A stretch of DNA of 64,000 bases, from NCBI GenBank assembly GCA_009746045.1, contig RPFO01000310.1, positions 1,517,263-1,581,262 of the forward strand. Reading direction: 5' to 3'. Positions within the stretch are counted from its first letter, which is position 1, and each line of letters begins with the position of its first letter. This document shows, piece by piece, positions 41,917 to 54,200 of this stretch. The position numbers and the translations under genes are program-made. The notes beneath the pieces were generated by a model, which had not been told where the DNA came from, searched no databases, and worked only from the letters and a program-made list of their open reading frames with translations. This stretch comes from Mesostigma viride. Taxonomy: Eukaryota > Streptophyta > Mesostigmatophyceae > Mesostigmatales > Mesostigmataceae.

Positions 41917-44900
41917 TCACAGTGGGGGGGAGTTGAACCGCTCCCTCTCTCGCGCTGCCGCCAGCGCGGCCTGTGCGGACGCGAGAATCGCGATCGGGAC
42001 GCGGTACGGCGAGCAGCTCACATAGTCCAGCCCAAGCGAGTCACAGAACGCCACCGAGGCCGGGTCACCCCCGTGCTCCCCGCAGATGCCTATAATTAGC
42101 CGTGGGTTGGCCATCCGCCCTCTCATGATCGCCATGCGCATGAGCTCGCCCACCCCTTCGTTATCCAAGCGCTCAAAGGGGTCGTCAGGGAGCAGCTTGG
42201 ACTTGAGGTAGGAGGGGAGGAACGAGCCGGCGTCATCGCGCGAGAAGCCGTAGGTGCACTGGGTGAGGTCGTTGGTTCCGAACGAGAAGAAGTCGGCGTG
42301 GCGGGCGATCTTGTCAGCGAGCACGCACGCGCGGGGCAGCTCGATCATGGTGCCGATGTCGGGACACCAGTGGGCGCCGCGCTCGTAGTTGACCTGCATG
42401 CAGCCACCCATGCAGGATTGCAGCAGGAGCAAATATTGACATGGTGCATGCAAGTAAATTATGTGGCCGGGTTAAATGCGAATTGTGTCCATATTCAGGT
42501 GTACATTATGGGTGCGCCCGCGCTCGTAGTTTACCTGCAGCAAGCAATCTCAACAAGAATAGCCAAGTTATGTGCCTGCCTGGTGCATGCAAGTAACTTC
42601 CGTAGGTTCATCGTGTCCGTATTCAGGTGTGCACAAAAGTGGGCGCCGCGCTTGTAGTTGGCCAGTAGTTTCACGTGCCCTGTGTACAATTTTTTTTTTT
42701 ATGCCCATACTACCTAGTTAGGTGCAGTGCAGGTACCACCGGCAAGCCGTGGTCGGTTCTCTCGATCAGCTGCGCACGCAATAGCAGATGAATGAATATG
42801 CTCTTCTACCCTCTTATTTGAACTGTTGAATATACTTGCCTGGTCAATCGTCTCACTCAGGTGCGCCCTGAAGGCATCTCAACCAGGTCCACAACTCTTC
42901 ATCTTTATCGCAGTATATTATCAAAATTACACAGCTGCAGGACATAACACCACTTGCCTGGTCCATCGTCTCCGTCCGCTGCGCCCTCCCGAGAACACAG
43001 ACAAACTCAAGCTACGTTGTGTCATCTCTTACGAGTCACGACACAGCATATCATCACGTGCAAACTAGCAAACTATTTCATGACCAGGTGCACTTGCCTG
43101 GTCGATCGTCTCGGTCAGCTGAGCCCTCATCGCCTCCAGCTCCCTTGGCGCGCCCACGAGAGGCACCATGATCTCCACGTGCGCACTTATGCCGCGTGCC
43201 GCCACCGCCAGCGCCGCCTCCGCCACCGCCCGCGCCTGCGCCGCGTAGATCTGCGGGTGGGTGAGCCCAAGTCGGACGCCACGGTGGCCCAGCATCGGGT
43301 TCGCCTCGCGCAGCTGACCGACACGGGCGCGCACCTTTATTGCGGTTGTGACAGGGTGACAAGGCAAATTTCAACATTATTGGTCATTAGGTACCATGCG
43401 AACATGATTCCCCTGCAGGCCAGCCTACTGATAAAGGCTGCAGTTTTTGTATATGCCTGCATAGAAATGTGACATTGTAGAGTCAATGAAGCATCTAGCT
43501 GTGCATGGCCCAGCATGCATCGGGTTGGGCTCGCGTGGTCAGTCCACGCACGCAAGCACTGCCTGTAGTTGGTGTGTGTGTGTGTGTGTGTAAGGAGGGA
43601 AGGTGCGTTGGCATGGGTATGGTTATTGTAGTAACATGGCATAATGTATTGGCAGCGGCCGGCGCGTGGCCCAGCAACCCCTTTTTACCCTCGATCCTCA
43701 GTACGACCATTGCAATAATTCAATTATAAAGGTCCTGCGTATAGATTAAATGGACAGCAATTGATCTCAATGATACTAGAAACCAAACCCAGCCACTTTT
43801 CCCTCGATTGCATGTATTGGAACTAACGGCACGCCCCCGCAAGAAAGCTCCAATGCACGCTACACATTCCAGAACCATACCCCCCCGGAACCATGCATCA
43901 TCCATACACCCTAAACTGCCAACCATGTTGAACCAGGAGCATGACAGGTGTTCCTGCGGGCCATACAATCTAATAATGGGTAGCATCTATTTGTGGAATG
44001 CCGGATGCCGGACGCCGGAGCTATCCGTGGATGCATTATCCAGCCCAGGAATGCATTATATCCCCCCCAGGAATGCAATATGAACCCCCCAGGAATGCAA
44101 TATACAGAAACCAGACATGCACTTGAAAAAAACACGAACGCATAAAAGCAGTATGCAAAGCAAGAAATGCGACTTGAAAATAACCATCACACTTCCAACC
44201 TCATCGATTCCACTAGCCTCATCGGTTCCATTAGCAGTCGCCCGGCTCCAGCACCAGTCATGCCACTCCTACTAGTCAGCTTTCCATACAAGTCACCCGC
44301 CTGCTCCAGTACTAGTCCCCCTGACCCCCGCCTGCTCCAGTACTAGTCCGCCTGACCCCTACTATAGTCATCTGCCCCTATTAGCCTGCCCCTTCTAGTC
44401 TGCCCCTACTAGTCACAAAGCCTGAAAGCCTGAGTGCTAGTACAATAATCTCCCATAAAATGATCCATTCTTATAACACAACAATGCACCACAATCACCC
44501 ACCTGCTCCAGTGGGACGCCCATCAGCCGCGACATCTCCCGCTGCCCCTCCACGTCCTCCGGCAAGAACTCGTGCAGCGGGGGATCCAGCAGCCTTATAG
44601 TGACCGGCCTCCCGTCCATGACCTCCAGTATACCCTCAAAGTCAACCCGCTGCATGGGAACCAACTTCTCCACCGCACGCGCTCGCTCCTCCACGCCTTC
44701 CGCCAGGATCATCTCCCTCACCGCCCCGATCCGGCCCTCCCCGAAGAACATGTGCTCCGTTCGCACGAGGCCAATACCCTCGGCACCGAACGCGACCGCA
44801 CGCCGCGCGTCGTCGGGCGTGTCCGCGTTCGCCAGAACTTTCATGCGCTTGAACTCGGCGCTCCATGCCATCAGCTTGGAGAAGTAGGCGTAGGGCGACA

Positions 44901-47900
44901 TGCCAGATGCAGGCGATAAGCCCGAAGCTGGCAGCCTGGGAGCAGGAGATGCGCAGGAACCATGCGGGACTGTGCTACCAGACGCTTGATTCTCCATGGC
45001 CGGCTGCAAAACCCCATTCTCCCGCGCATGTGGATTCAAGGCCTCCTCACCCTTGTTCCCGGCACCCTGGGCCCCGGCATTTTGTGCCTCATTCTCGGCA
45101 CCCTTTCCCTTGGCAATCTTCTTGTGGGCCTCCTCAAAAGCCTCCTCCCGGCCCTCACTCTCAACTCCAATCGCGACCCCATCTTTCTTGCCCTCCTTCA
45201 CCGCCTCCTCCACCTTCGCATCCTCCTCCTTGTCCCCCTCCTCCTTGCCCTCCCTTACAGCCTCCGTCCCCTCCCCCTCGTCCCCTCCCTCCTCGTTCTC
45301 CTTCCCATCTGCCTCAACCTCCCCCTCCTTTCCACGCCCGCCGTGCCTGCCCCGCGTGACCTGCTCCAGCAGCACCCGCGTGATCTCGCTCGGCGTCGAC
45401 GCCAGCTGGCCCGCAAACACCTCCCCCGTCATCCCGTCGATCGACACCCAGCTCTCAAACTCCCTCAACACCGCGCCCCTCACGACCAGCACCCCTTCCC
45501 CGACATGAATGGCCATCTCCTCCGCACCACACACGCACGGCTTGCCCATCCCGCGCGCCACCACGGCCGCGTGACTCGTCATTCCCCCGTGCTGCGTGAG
45601 AATCCCCGTCGCGACTGCCATTCCTGCGATGTCCTCCGGCGACGTCTCCGACCTTGCGAGGAGCACAGGGACACCCTGGGCCGCCCGTGCCTGCGCCGCC
45701 TCCGCCGAGAGGCACAGCACCCCTGTTGCGGCGCCCGGGCCGGCATTCAACCCCTTCGTAAGCAGCCGGCCGTCCTTCCTTGCGGCCTCCTTCTCCAGCG
45801 GGTCAAACCCAGGGGCGAGCAGGTGGCGGAGGCTAGCGGGGTCCACTCGCCCCACGGCCTCAGCCCGCGAGATCAGCCCCTCGGACTCCATGTCGATGGC
45901 GACGCGGATGCTGGCCAGGGACGTCCGTTTCGCGGTCCTACACTGCAGCATGAACAGCGTCCCACGCTCGATCGTGAACTCCAGGTCCTGCATCTCCCGA
46001 AAGTGGCGCTCGAGCTGGCGCGCGTACCCCAGTAGTTGGCGGAACTGGGCGGGCAGCGCGGTCTCCAGGGGCACCGCGCTGGGCTTGGTGGCGGCCTCCA
46101 GCAGCGAGATGGGCTGCGGCAGGTTGACGATTTCACGAATGAGTCATAGTTGAATGTTAAATCGTATGATGCTGCCCATGCTGCCGATGGTGCCCATGCT
46201 GCCGATGCAACTTGGTAGTGTCAGCAGGTTTTAAAAACCGACCCTCCTACTGACCCTAACTCTGTTTTTTTCAATGATTATACTTCTACATGCCTGCAGT
46301 GCTATTTACAATTATTTATTATTCCACTACTGTGACAGTTTTACATACCTCTGTCATCGTAGTTTGCTGATTGAAAACATACAATCATCGGTTCACCTGC
46401 GACCTCCAGATGCCCGCCACCTCGTTCCTTCCTATTGCGCCAATGGTCATGATAAGAATTCATAGATTTTAGATTAAGTATGTGGGAACGGCCGCATGAG
46501 GGCAAGACCTTGTAGTAACTACCCCAGCAAGCATGATCAGCCAGCCAACACAGCTAACAACTTAATCAAAGAAGTACGACGTGGATTCGTTGAAAATGAC
46601 AAGTTCTGGGAATGAGACAGGCACCATACACAATTTCTCCGCAACATAGGAACAAGCAGGCACTAACCCATACCACAAACAACTACAGGCAGGCAACAGC
46701 TCTGCCGGCGTGCGGAAGGGCCCTACTAAGGTACATCTAAACCGCTATATGCCACAATCAAGTCGGCCGGGAGGTGGAGAAGAAACATGTCTGCCACATT
46801 ATATATCATGACCATGACATTAAATTGACCCATTGATTTATATATTTACCCGCGGCATCCAGATGCCCACCACCAAGTTAAGTGTCACAGTACCTACTAT
46901 TTAGTACTACAACAACCGCATGATAAAAATCAAATAATATTATACCTATGTAAGCTATCTACTCACCTGCGGCGTGCGTATGCCCGCCACCACGTCCTCC
47001 CCCTGCGCGTTCAGCAGGTACTCCCCGTAGATGTTGGGTTCCCCGGTGGCGGGCGAACGGGTGAATGCCACGCCCGTGCCTGAGTCGTCCCCGTAGTTTC
47101 CAAACACCTGCGACGGGGGCAGGTGCATGCCAGGCCCATTATATTGAATGAACAAGGGAACTGAGGGATAATACTTTAATGCCACATCGACCGTACCCGA
47201 GTCATAGTTGTTGCCAAACACCTGCAGGCATGCGGGGACTGTTGAATAGGCGGGTGAGAGGATAGTAGGGCTACTATGTCTGGACCTGAGGCGTCATCAT
47301 GATTGCCAACGGGCAGGTGCATTCCAGGTGTAGTAGTACAGCGGCCATGACCATTATTGAGTGAGCAAGGGACCTGTAGGATTAAATACTTCGCCGGCGA
47401 CTGAATCACCGCCGTATAGTTGCCAAAGACCAGGCTGCAGGCAACAGTAACAACCAACAAGTAACTATAGCAACAAGTCTACCTCACCATGGACCGCGGT
47501 GAGAGCGCGAATACTAACAGATAACAGCAAACGTCGAGTAAAAATAGAATTGTTGAACCTGTTCAGGTCTGCCTCACCATGGACTGCACGATGATGACAG
47601 CAACAGGGTTGCCTCACCATGGACTGCACGATGATGACAGCAACAGGGTTGCCTCACCATGGACTGCACGATGATGACAGCAACAGGGTTGCCTCACCAT
47701 GGACTGCACGATGATGACAGCAACAGGGTTGCCTCACCATGGACTGCACGATGATGACAGCAACAGGGTTGCCTCATCATGGACTGCACGACGATGACAG
47801 CAACAGGGTTGCCTCACCATGGACTGCACGATGATGACAGCAACAGGGTTGCCTCACCATGGACTGCACGATGATGACAGCAACAGGGTTGCCTCATCAT

Positions 47901-49669
47901 GGACTGCACGACGATGACAGCAACAGGGTTGCCTCACCATGGACTGCACGATGATGACAGCAACAGGCTTGCCTCACCATGGACTGCACGATGATGACAG
48001 CAACAGGGTTGCCTCACCATGGACTGCACGATGATGACAGCAACAGGGTTGCCTCACCATGGACTGCACGATGATGACAGCAACAGGCTTGCCTCACCAT
48101 GGACTGCACGATGATGACAGCAACAGGCTTGCCTCACCATGGACTGCACGACGATGACAGCAACAGGCTTGCCTCATCATGGACTGCACGACGATGACAG
48201 CAACAGGGTTGCCTCACCATGGACTGCACGACGATGACAGCAACAGGGTTGCCTCACCATGGACTGCACGATGATGACAGCAACAGGGTTGCCTCACCAT
48301 GGACTGCACGATGATGACAGCAACAGGGTTGCCTCACCATGGACTGCACGATGATGACAGCAACAGGGTTGCCTCACCATGGACTGCACGACGATGACAG
48401 CAACAGGGTTGCCTCACCATGGACTGCACGACGATGACAGCAACAGGGTTGCCTCACCATGGACTGCACGACGATGACAGCAACAGGCTTGCCTCATCAT
48501 GGACTGCACGATGATGACAGCAACAGGGTTGCCTCACCATGGACTGCACAGTCACGGCCGTTCCCCAGTCCTCCGGGATGTGGTTCAGCTGGCGGTACGT
48601 CTGCGCGCGCGGCGAGAACCAGGACGAGAAGACGGCCAGGACCGCGCCCCAGAGCTGCTCCCTCGGATCCTGCGGCAGGGGCCGCCCAATCGCCTTCACG
48701 ATGATCCCCTTATACTCAGCCACGAGCTGGCGCCAGTCGTCCGCGCTCAGGTCCACGTCAAAGGTCTTCCCGAGGCGGCACTTGGCGGCGGAGAGCGCGT
48801 CCTCGAACGCCAGGTGGGGCACGCCGAGGACCACGCCGCCGTACATGGTGACAAAGCGGCGGTAGCTGTCCCAGGCGAAGCGGGGGTTGTTGGTGGCGGA
48901 TGCCAGCAGGTCGACGGTGGCGTCGTTCATGCCGAGGTTGAGCACCTGGATGCCGGGGTCAACGTACGTAGTAAATGCTTAGAAATGTTGTCGAGTCAAA
49001 AAATTATTTTCACTAGAATTGAGTATTGATTTGGTTTGGTGGCGCTTAGTTAGTAATTGTTGGTGATGTATGTTACGATTGACACGAAGATGTGAGTGAT
49101 TAGCTAGAGATATGCAGTAAAATTTGTTGATGTATAGCTAGCAGTGACCAAACCTACGGCTTCGTTAATCGAGACAAGCAAAGGGAATCAGGTGCCTTCC
49201 ACGTCAAGGTGACTACGTATATGAGATTCGCGGTACACAAAGAAACAGCATATATGCACAGCAGATCCGAAACTGCGATTATGGCCGTGGCCCTTACCGT
49301 GTCCATCATGCCGGGCATGGACACCCTGGCCCCGCTTCGGACCGATACAAACAGCGGCATGCCCTCCGCCGCGCCGAACTTGAGCCCGCGGACTTTCTCA
49401 AGCCACGAGATGGCGTCCTCGACCGCGGATCTCAGCTCATCCGATATCTCGGAGTCCGTTCCTTTCGCTGCATAGTACTTAATGCATTGTTCTGTCGTGA
49501 TGGTGAAGCCGGGGGGCACGTTGATGCCGAGCTTGGCCATCTGCGCCAAATTCGCGCCCTTCCCGCCAAGTAGGTTCTTCAACGAGGCATTCCCGTCTGT
49601 GCGGTCCCCTCCCAAATGAAAGACGGGCGGCAAAAAGTGTGCCGCCGGCATGAAAACTGGCGGCGTCAT
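41917..49669 (-). CDS. PPDK: Pyruvate,phosphate dikinase, six exons
   Basis: Exons in transcript order: 49298-49669, 48538-48945, 46967-47107, 44503-46113, 43098-43334, 41917-42393. All are phase 0, giving 1081 residues. The enzyme interconverts pyruvate, ATP and Pi with PEP, AMP and PPi. Seen: ATP-grasp parts [12 protein letters not shown] and [16 protein letters not shown] (exon 1) and [14 protein letters not shown] (exon 3). The phosphohistidine loop [20 protein letters not shown] is in exon 4; its Thr two residues before the His is the site used by plant regulatory kinases. The PEP/pyruvate barrel has [16 protein letters not shown] (exon 4), [12 protein letters not shown] (exon 5), and [11 protein letters not shown] and [10 protein letters not shown] with the catalytic Cys (exon 6). 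Usual length is about 875-950; the excess is an acidic insert in the swivel linker. No transit peptide is evident; a TAA lies directly before the ATG. Intron 5 uses a GC donor. Confidence 0.95.
43572..43592. repeat. (GT)n microsatellite in PPDK intron 4
   Basis: About ten GT units. The same intron has three aggaatgca repeats (44046-44105) and a 31 bp direct repeat (cctgctccagtactagtc, 44299 and 44330) that resembles the exon 4 donor edge. Confidence 0.7.
47571..48530 (-). repeat. 24 tandem 40 bp copies of the PPDK exon 2 / intron 2 junction
   Basis: Each unit reads gcctcaccatggactgcacg then atgatgacagcaacagggtt on the plus strand. It differs only at a few sites (atgatgac/acgatgac, gggtt/ggctt, caccat/catcat). 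The true 5' splice site follows in register at 48531-48553. In transcript sense each unit ends an exon-like GTGCAGTCCATG and continues with GTGAGGCAACC. Every unit therefore repeats the last exon bases and the splice donor; two or three units have ATGATGAGG instead of ATGGTGAGG. Confidence 0.95.
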
Positions 49670-50486
49670 TTACCGTCCAGGTAATGCAAAGTCTACCTGC
49701 AAAGCAGGGAAATACGACGACAAATTCAATTAGAACGAGCGATCCCAACAATATTTACATCCACACACTAAGGCAACTTTGACAAGGGAATGTGAATTCG
49801 GCTTCAGTTGCGCAAAAACGTCATCCTAAATATTTGCCCCCTTCGAAATGCGCAGGCTGCCCGCTTCGTCATTACGTCATCCCCCGCTCCTACCACGCCA
49901 TGCCAGCCCTCGTAAGCGCTCGCCGTCCAGGGACGTGGCGGGAACGGTACAGTCTTGATTCCGCCTGTAGGTGGGCCCGTGGAACATAGTCACGTGGACA
50001 GAGGTGGACAGCCTGCCTGCATAATCATGGAGGCCGTCGCCTTGTTCAGCGGAATACGCTGCCTGCATTCTTACTTTTACTACTGTAGTCGAGGTAGGAC
50101 CGGAGTTCAGTCATGAATAACATGAGGGCATCATTGATCAACAAAACAACACAGCTCTACACTGTAACCTGCTCATACAGCGACCCGTCTCGTCTCGTCA
50201 CGTGAGCATGCAAGGGCTCGCGCTTGTCGCAACAGTCAGCATCTGAGCGAAGTCAGTAAACTGCAAACTACTGCAAAGCTCATGCGCGTGGATCGATCAG
50301 CTGTACGTTTGTACTCCCTTCGTAGTTCCTCTGCCTCCATATTTATAAATCTTCTACTAGAGAAATTCACCAGAATCTAGATCGTACTAAGAGCGACGGA
50401 GCTGGTGCGGCCAAAGCATGTGACCACGGCATGGCCGGCATTATCAAGTAACGTGCGTGTTTGCAACTTGCCCGTTGAAACTCTAC
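49670..50486. other. Intergenic, upstream of PPDK
   Basis: This should contain the PPDK promoter (transcribed leftwards). No coding region and no repeat was found. A TTTGCAG acceptor-like site near 49696-49702 leaves room for a 5' UTR intron. Confidence 0.4.
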
Positions 50487-50668
50487 GGCGGAGCCAATTT
50501 TCGGAAGAGCCTCACCCTTATGCTTGCAAATTCGGGACAAATTCGGTGGATGGATGGATGGATTGACGGATTTTTCATCCCCTATTCCTATGTTTTCTCA
50601 CGTGTACGGCCTTATAAGCTTCGCCAATTCTGGCGAACCTAACGGTTCTTCCGAAAATTGGCTCCGCC
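50487..50668. mobile_element. 182 bp MITE-like element with 25 bp inverted ends
   Basis: The ends ggcggagccaattttcggaa (50487-50511) and the reverse complement of 50644-50668 match in 24 of 25 bases. The interior is non-coding and carries three ggat units. No target duplication is clear, so the assignment as a miniature transposon is an inference from the paired ends and size. Confidence 0.55.
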
Positions 50669-51207
50669 TGATTAGTGATTACGGTCGCCATTGACCTTGC
50701 TTGCGTGCACCTGTTTGGGAGCTAAGGAGCAACCTGTACTTTACCAACCACCACTCCCAAAATCAACGCGCATATTGTTCAATTGTGCTCATTCACTGCT
50801 GTTCGTTGCATCATCCAAGCTGCAAAGACGACAGAGACTTGCCGAGACCCAAATTAAGCATGAAACCCTTTTATGAAGTTTGCATTCTGCGTGAATATAG
50901 GCGAAGCCAGCCAATGTCATCAGCATTTGTGCGAACACTGCAGCTTCCATGACAGCTTCCCAGTGCATTGTCAGCACCTTGCGGCGATTGATGACCTTGC
51001 AAGTTCCGGTTGCAGGAGCGGAACTAGCTGGGCAACCAGGCTGCTATCAATCGCTTCTATTTTCTCGCTACCAGCACTATGAACTTCACAATACCAGCTA
51101 TACCTAATCTATTGCAGGTCTGCAACGCGTGCTAGCTTTTCCACGTTATGGGAGTCTCGTCGTAGTGGTTTTGAGAGGTAGACTGCCCGCAAACCGGTGC
51201 AGGCATT

Positions 51208-54200
51208 ATGGTCAGCTGCAATTTACAATCCCGGCACATCTATGCGGTTTGCCTCCTCGTAGCATTGTCGGCGTTCCATGCCAGCGCAATTTTCCCCCGT
51301 CGACATGATATGCCACCGTTTTCGACTCCGTGGTTTAAGCTGAACAAGAGAACGCACCTGGTGCACGACACCAAGGCCAAGGCGCTGATTTGGAATACAC
51401 CGCAGCATGTGAGTTCAGCAATACGGGCGGTTTCGAATCTCTACGGCATGTCTGCTCTTCTCTAGATCCCTAGAAACCTCTCTTTGATTATTAGCACGAA
51501 TTCATTTGACTCAACACGGCCCGAGGAGATCATGTATAAATAATATGACAAACATCATCCTAGTACAGTGAGGATTTAACCACCCTGTCATGCCACGTGA
51601 CGTTACATATTGCCTCATCATTACATATTACCTCATCTCCTATACCTCCTGTGTTTTGGCCAGGTTTCATGCACATGTATCGTATCATCTAGGAATTCAC
51701 TACTCTACATGTATGTAGTTATAACTGACGATAATCTTTTATTTAACTTGGACTGCCAACATGCTGGCTCTGTTTTCCAACTGCCATCCTGCATCCCAAT
51801 CTCCATTGAACTTTGTTTTATTCTTCCAAATGGTATTACCGCCCCCCGATAAAACTGATGCTTTCCTCAACTGGTATGAATACCATCCATCCAATGGACC
51901 ATCTGCTCTTTCTGCCCAAGTAAAATCTTTTTCGTGCTACCCAGTGCAACCTACTAAAATAGTGCCGAATATATAAGTGAATCATCCAGTTACTTATAAA
52001 AAGCATGGCACGGTCATCGCCACAATATCTCCTTTACTTTCTTTTTCTCAACGGCACAGCGAGCAATGGCATGGCGACGACAGCTGGACTTCATCATCAC
52101 CTAAGTCCCGCTGGACGTCATCATCCCTCCTCTAGTAAAAATAGACATGGTGTGCTGAACAGTGCAAAACCAGTACACTAATCCCATTTTCTTTCTCAAT
52201 AGCAAAGCAAACAATGGCAAGGCGAACCATGGCAAGGCGAACAATGGCGTGCTGAACAGTATCATACTTATTCCTAGCGTTCCTTATTAATGTCATGTCT
52301 GACGCAGCCGGACGTCATCATCACCCACTTCCCGCCTGAGAGCCTGACCCACGTGGGCGACAAGGTGGTCAAGCGCGTGCGATGGATGAGCGGCGGTGGC
52401 AATCAGTGCCCGAGCGAGCTGTTCGAACAAAAGGGGAGCTACTGCAAGGGGGCCATGCCGTGTGCGCACTTCTCCGGTATGTTACCACCGCGGGACATAG
52501 TAAGCACGGATGGGTAGTAGTGTGAATGAATATGCTATCCCTCTTCGTTAACACGGATTGGGTAAGAGAGGTATTAAGGAGTCCCAAGGGAGCTGCTGCG
52601 AGGGGATGATGGCATGCGTGCACGTTTCGGGTCCAAGGATTAAATTTGATGAGTTTTCAATTTTAATTATAATTTAATGGAATTGCGCAACGGCATCATG
52701 GGACATAACAAGGGACTTTATCGACAAATGAATGCTGGTGAGGGTTGTGGGGATGTATGGATGGGTCAGACCCACGCGAAATCATATTAGTAGTTCATTA
52801 TTATTGTGGGGTTGTATGGATGGGTCAGACCCATGTGTCATAAATCCTCAGAGGTTGGATGGGTTAAGCCCATGGTCCAATCCACTGAGATGCAGTATTG
52901 GGTGGATGGGTTAGTAGACTCTCATCGACAGAGTAATGGACTGTAGAGTATCAAGGAGACAACCAGCGCAGGCCAGAAATATGCCAGCGCAGGGCAGAAG
53001 TATGTCAGATCAGTCCCAATAATGTCCCCGCCGACATTGACGAGAATCTACCACCCATGCGTATCTCCTGCGGCCCTTCTCTTCACGTTCTTTTGCACGT
53101 GTGCAGTTCAGGTGGGTGGCAAGGACATGTACAGAGGGCCTCCAGTACCTAGCGCATGCTGGCATCTCCAAGAGTCTATAAGTTCCAAGGGGGTGCCTGT
53201 TTTGTTCTTGTGCAGTTCTCTCTCATTTAGCTTCTCACATCAACCGATCTAAGGGCCTGATTGCTGGCATGGAGCGGTCGGACCCAGTTCTGGGTTTCAG
53301 GTTGTGTACTGCAACACACAGGTAGTCCTCTGTTAGACAACACTCAAATTTAAGTCCTCTGTTAGACAACACTTAATTTTGGACGGGTACTGCCCTCCCG
53401 AGGGGAACCCCACCTGGGTCGTGGGGCTGATTGACAACACGGGGCTGATTGGCCACATGGGGCTGACTGGCCATAGCAGCAGCCACAGGTGCGTTGCACG
53501 AGCTGTCAGGGTCAAGTGCTGTTGTTTCCGCACCTGGGGTGCGCTCCAGCTGGGACAAGTTGGGAAGCATGCAGGGAAGCTGAAGGCGTTGGATATGTTG
53601 AAAGCTCCCCAACTGCTGTCGGTTACCACACATGCGTGCATAGTGTCAGCGCAAAGGGCAGGGGTTGATGCCCTAGCCGTGAACTGCACTTGTTGCGAGC
53701 ACAGATGCGAGGAACAGCCTGCATGCGCGTGTGCTTGCCTGCTTGCATGCATGCTTTTGTGAACGCATGCATGCTATTGGGATGAATGCTCCGAACGCTT
53801 CTTGCACGTATCAGTATTACACGAGTCATTTATCACGTCCCCAGACTTGGCACGGTAAGGGCTCTCGTGTTTAAATTACGTAAGGACTGCAATGTATGCT
53901 ATGCTGGAGGCACGTACAGAAGTGCCATGTATGCATGTATGCAGCCACACATCCGCAGGCCCACCCCAGCCCCCCAACCCTTCTCTGCGAACCCCCACCC
54001 ACCCCACCCTGCCAGCCCACCTGTCTTAGGTCGGTTGCTCATACTGCCCATATTGTCCATAATAGCTCTATATCTATGTCTTGCCTGCTTTAGCTACCTG
54101 TCTTGGCCCTAATAGCTTTATATCTATGTCTTGCCTGCTTTTGCTACCTATATTGTTCACAGCCTACAACATTGCCTGTGCATGCCAAACATTTCGTGCC

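Noticed and set aside
47571-48553. The regular 40 bp repeats considered as a CRISPR array
   Set aside because: The units are contiguous with no unique spacers, the genome is eukaryotic, and the unit matches the PPDK exon 2 donor.
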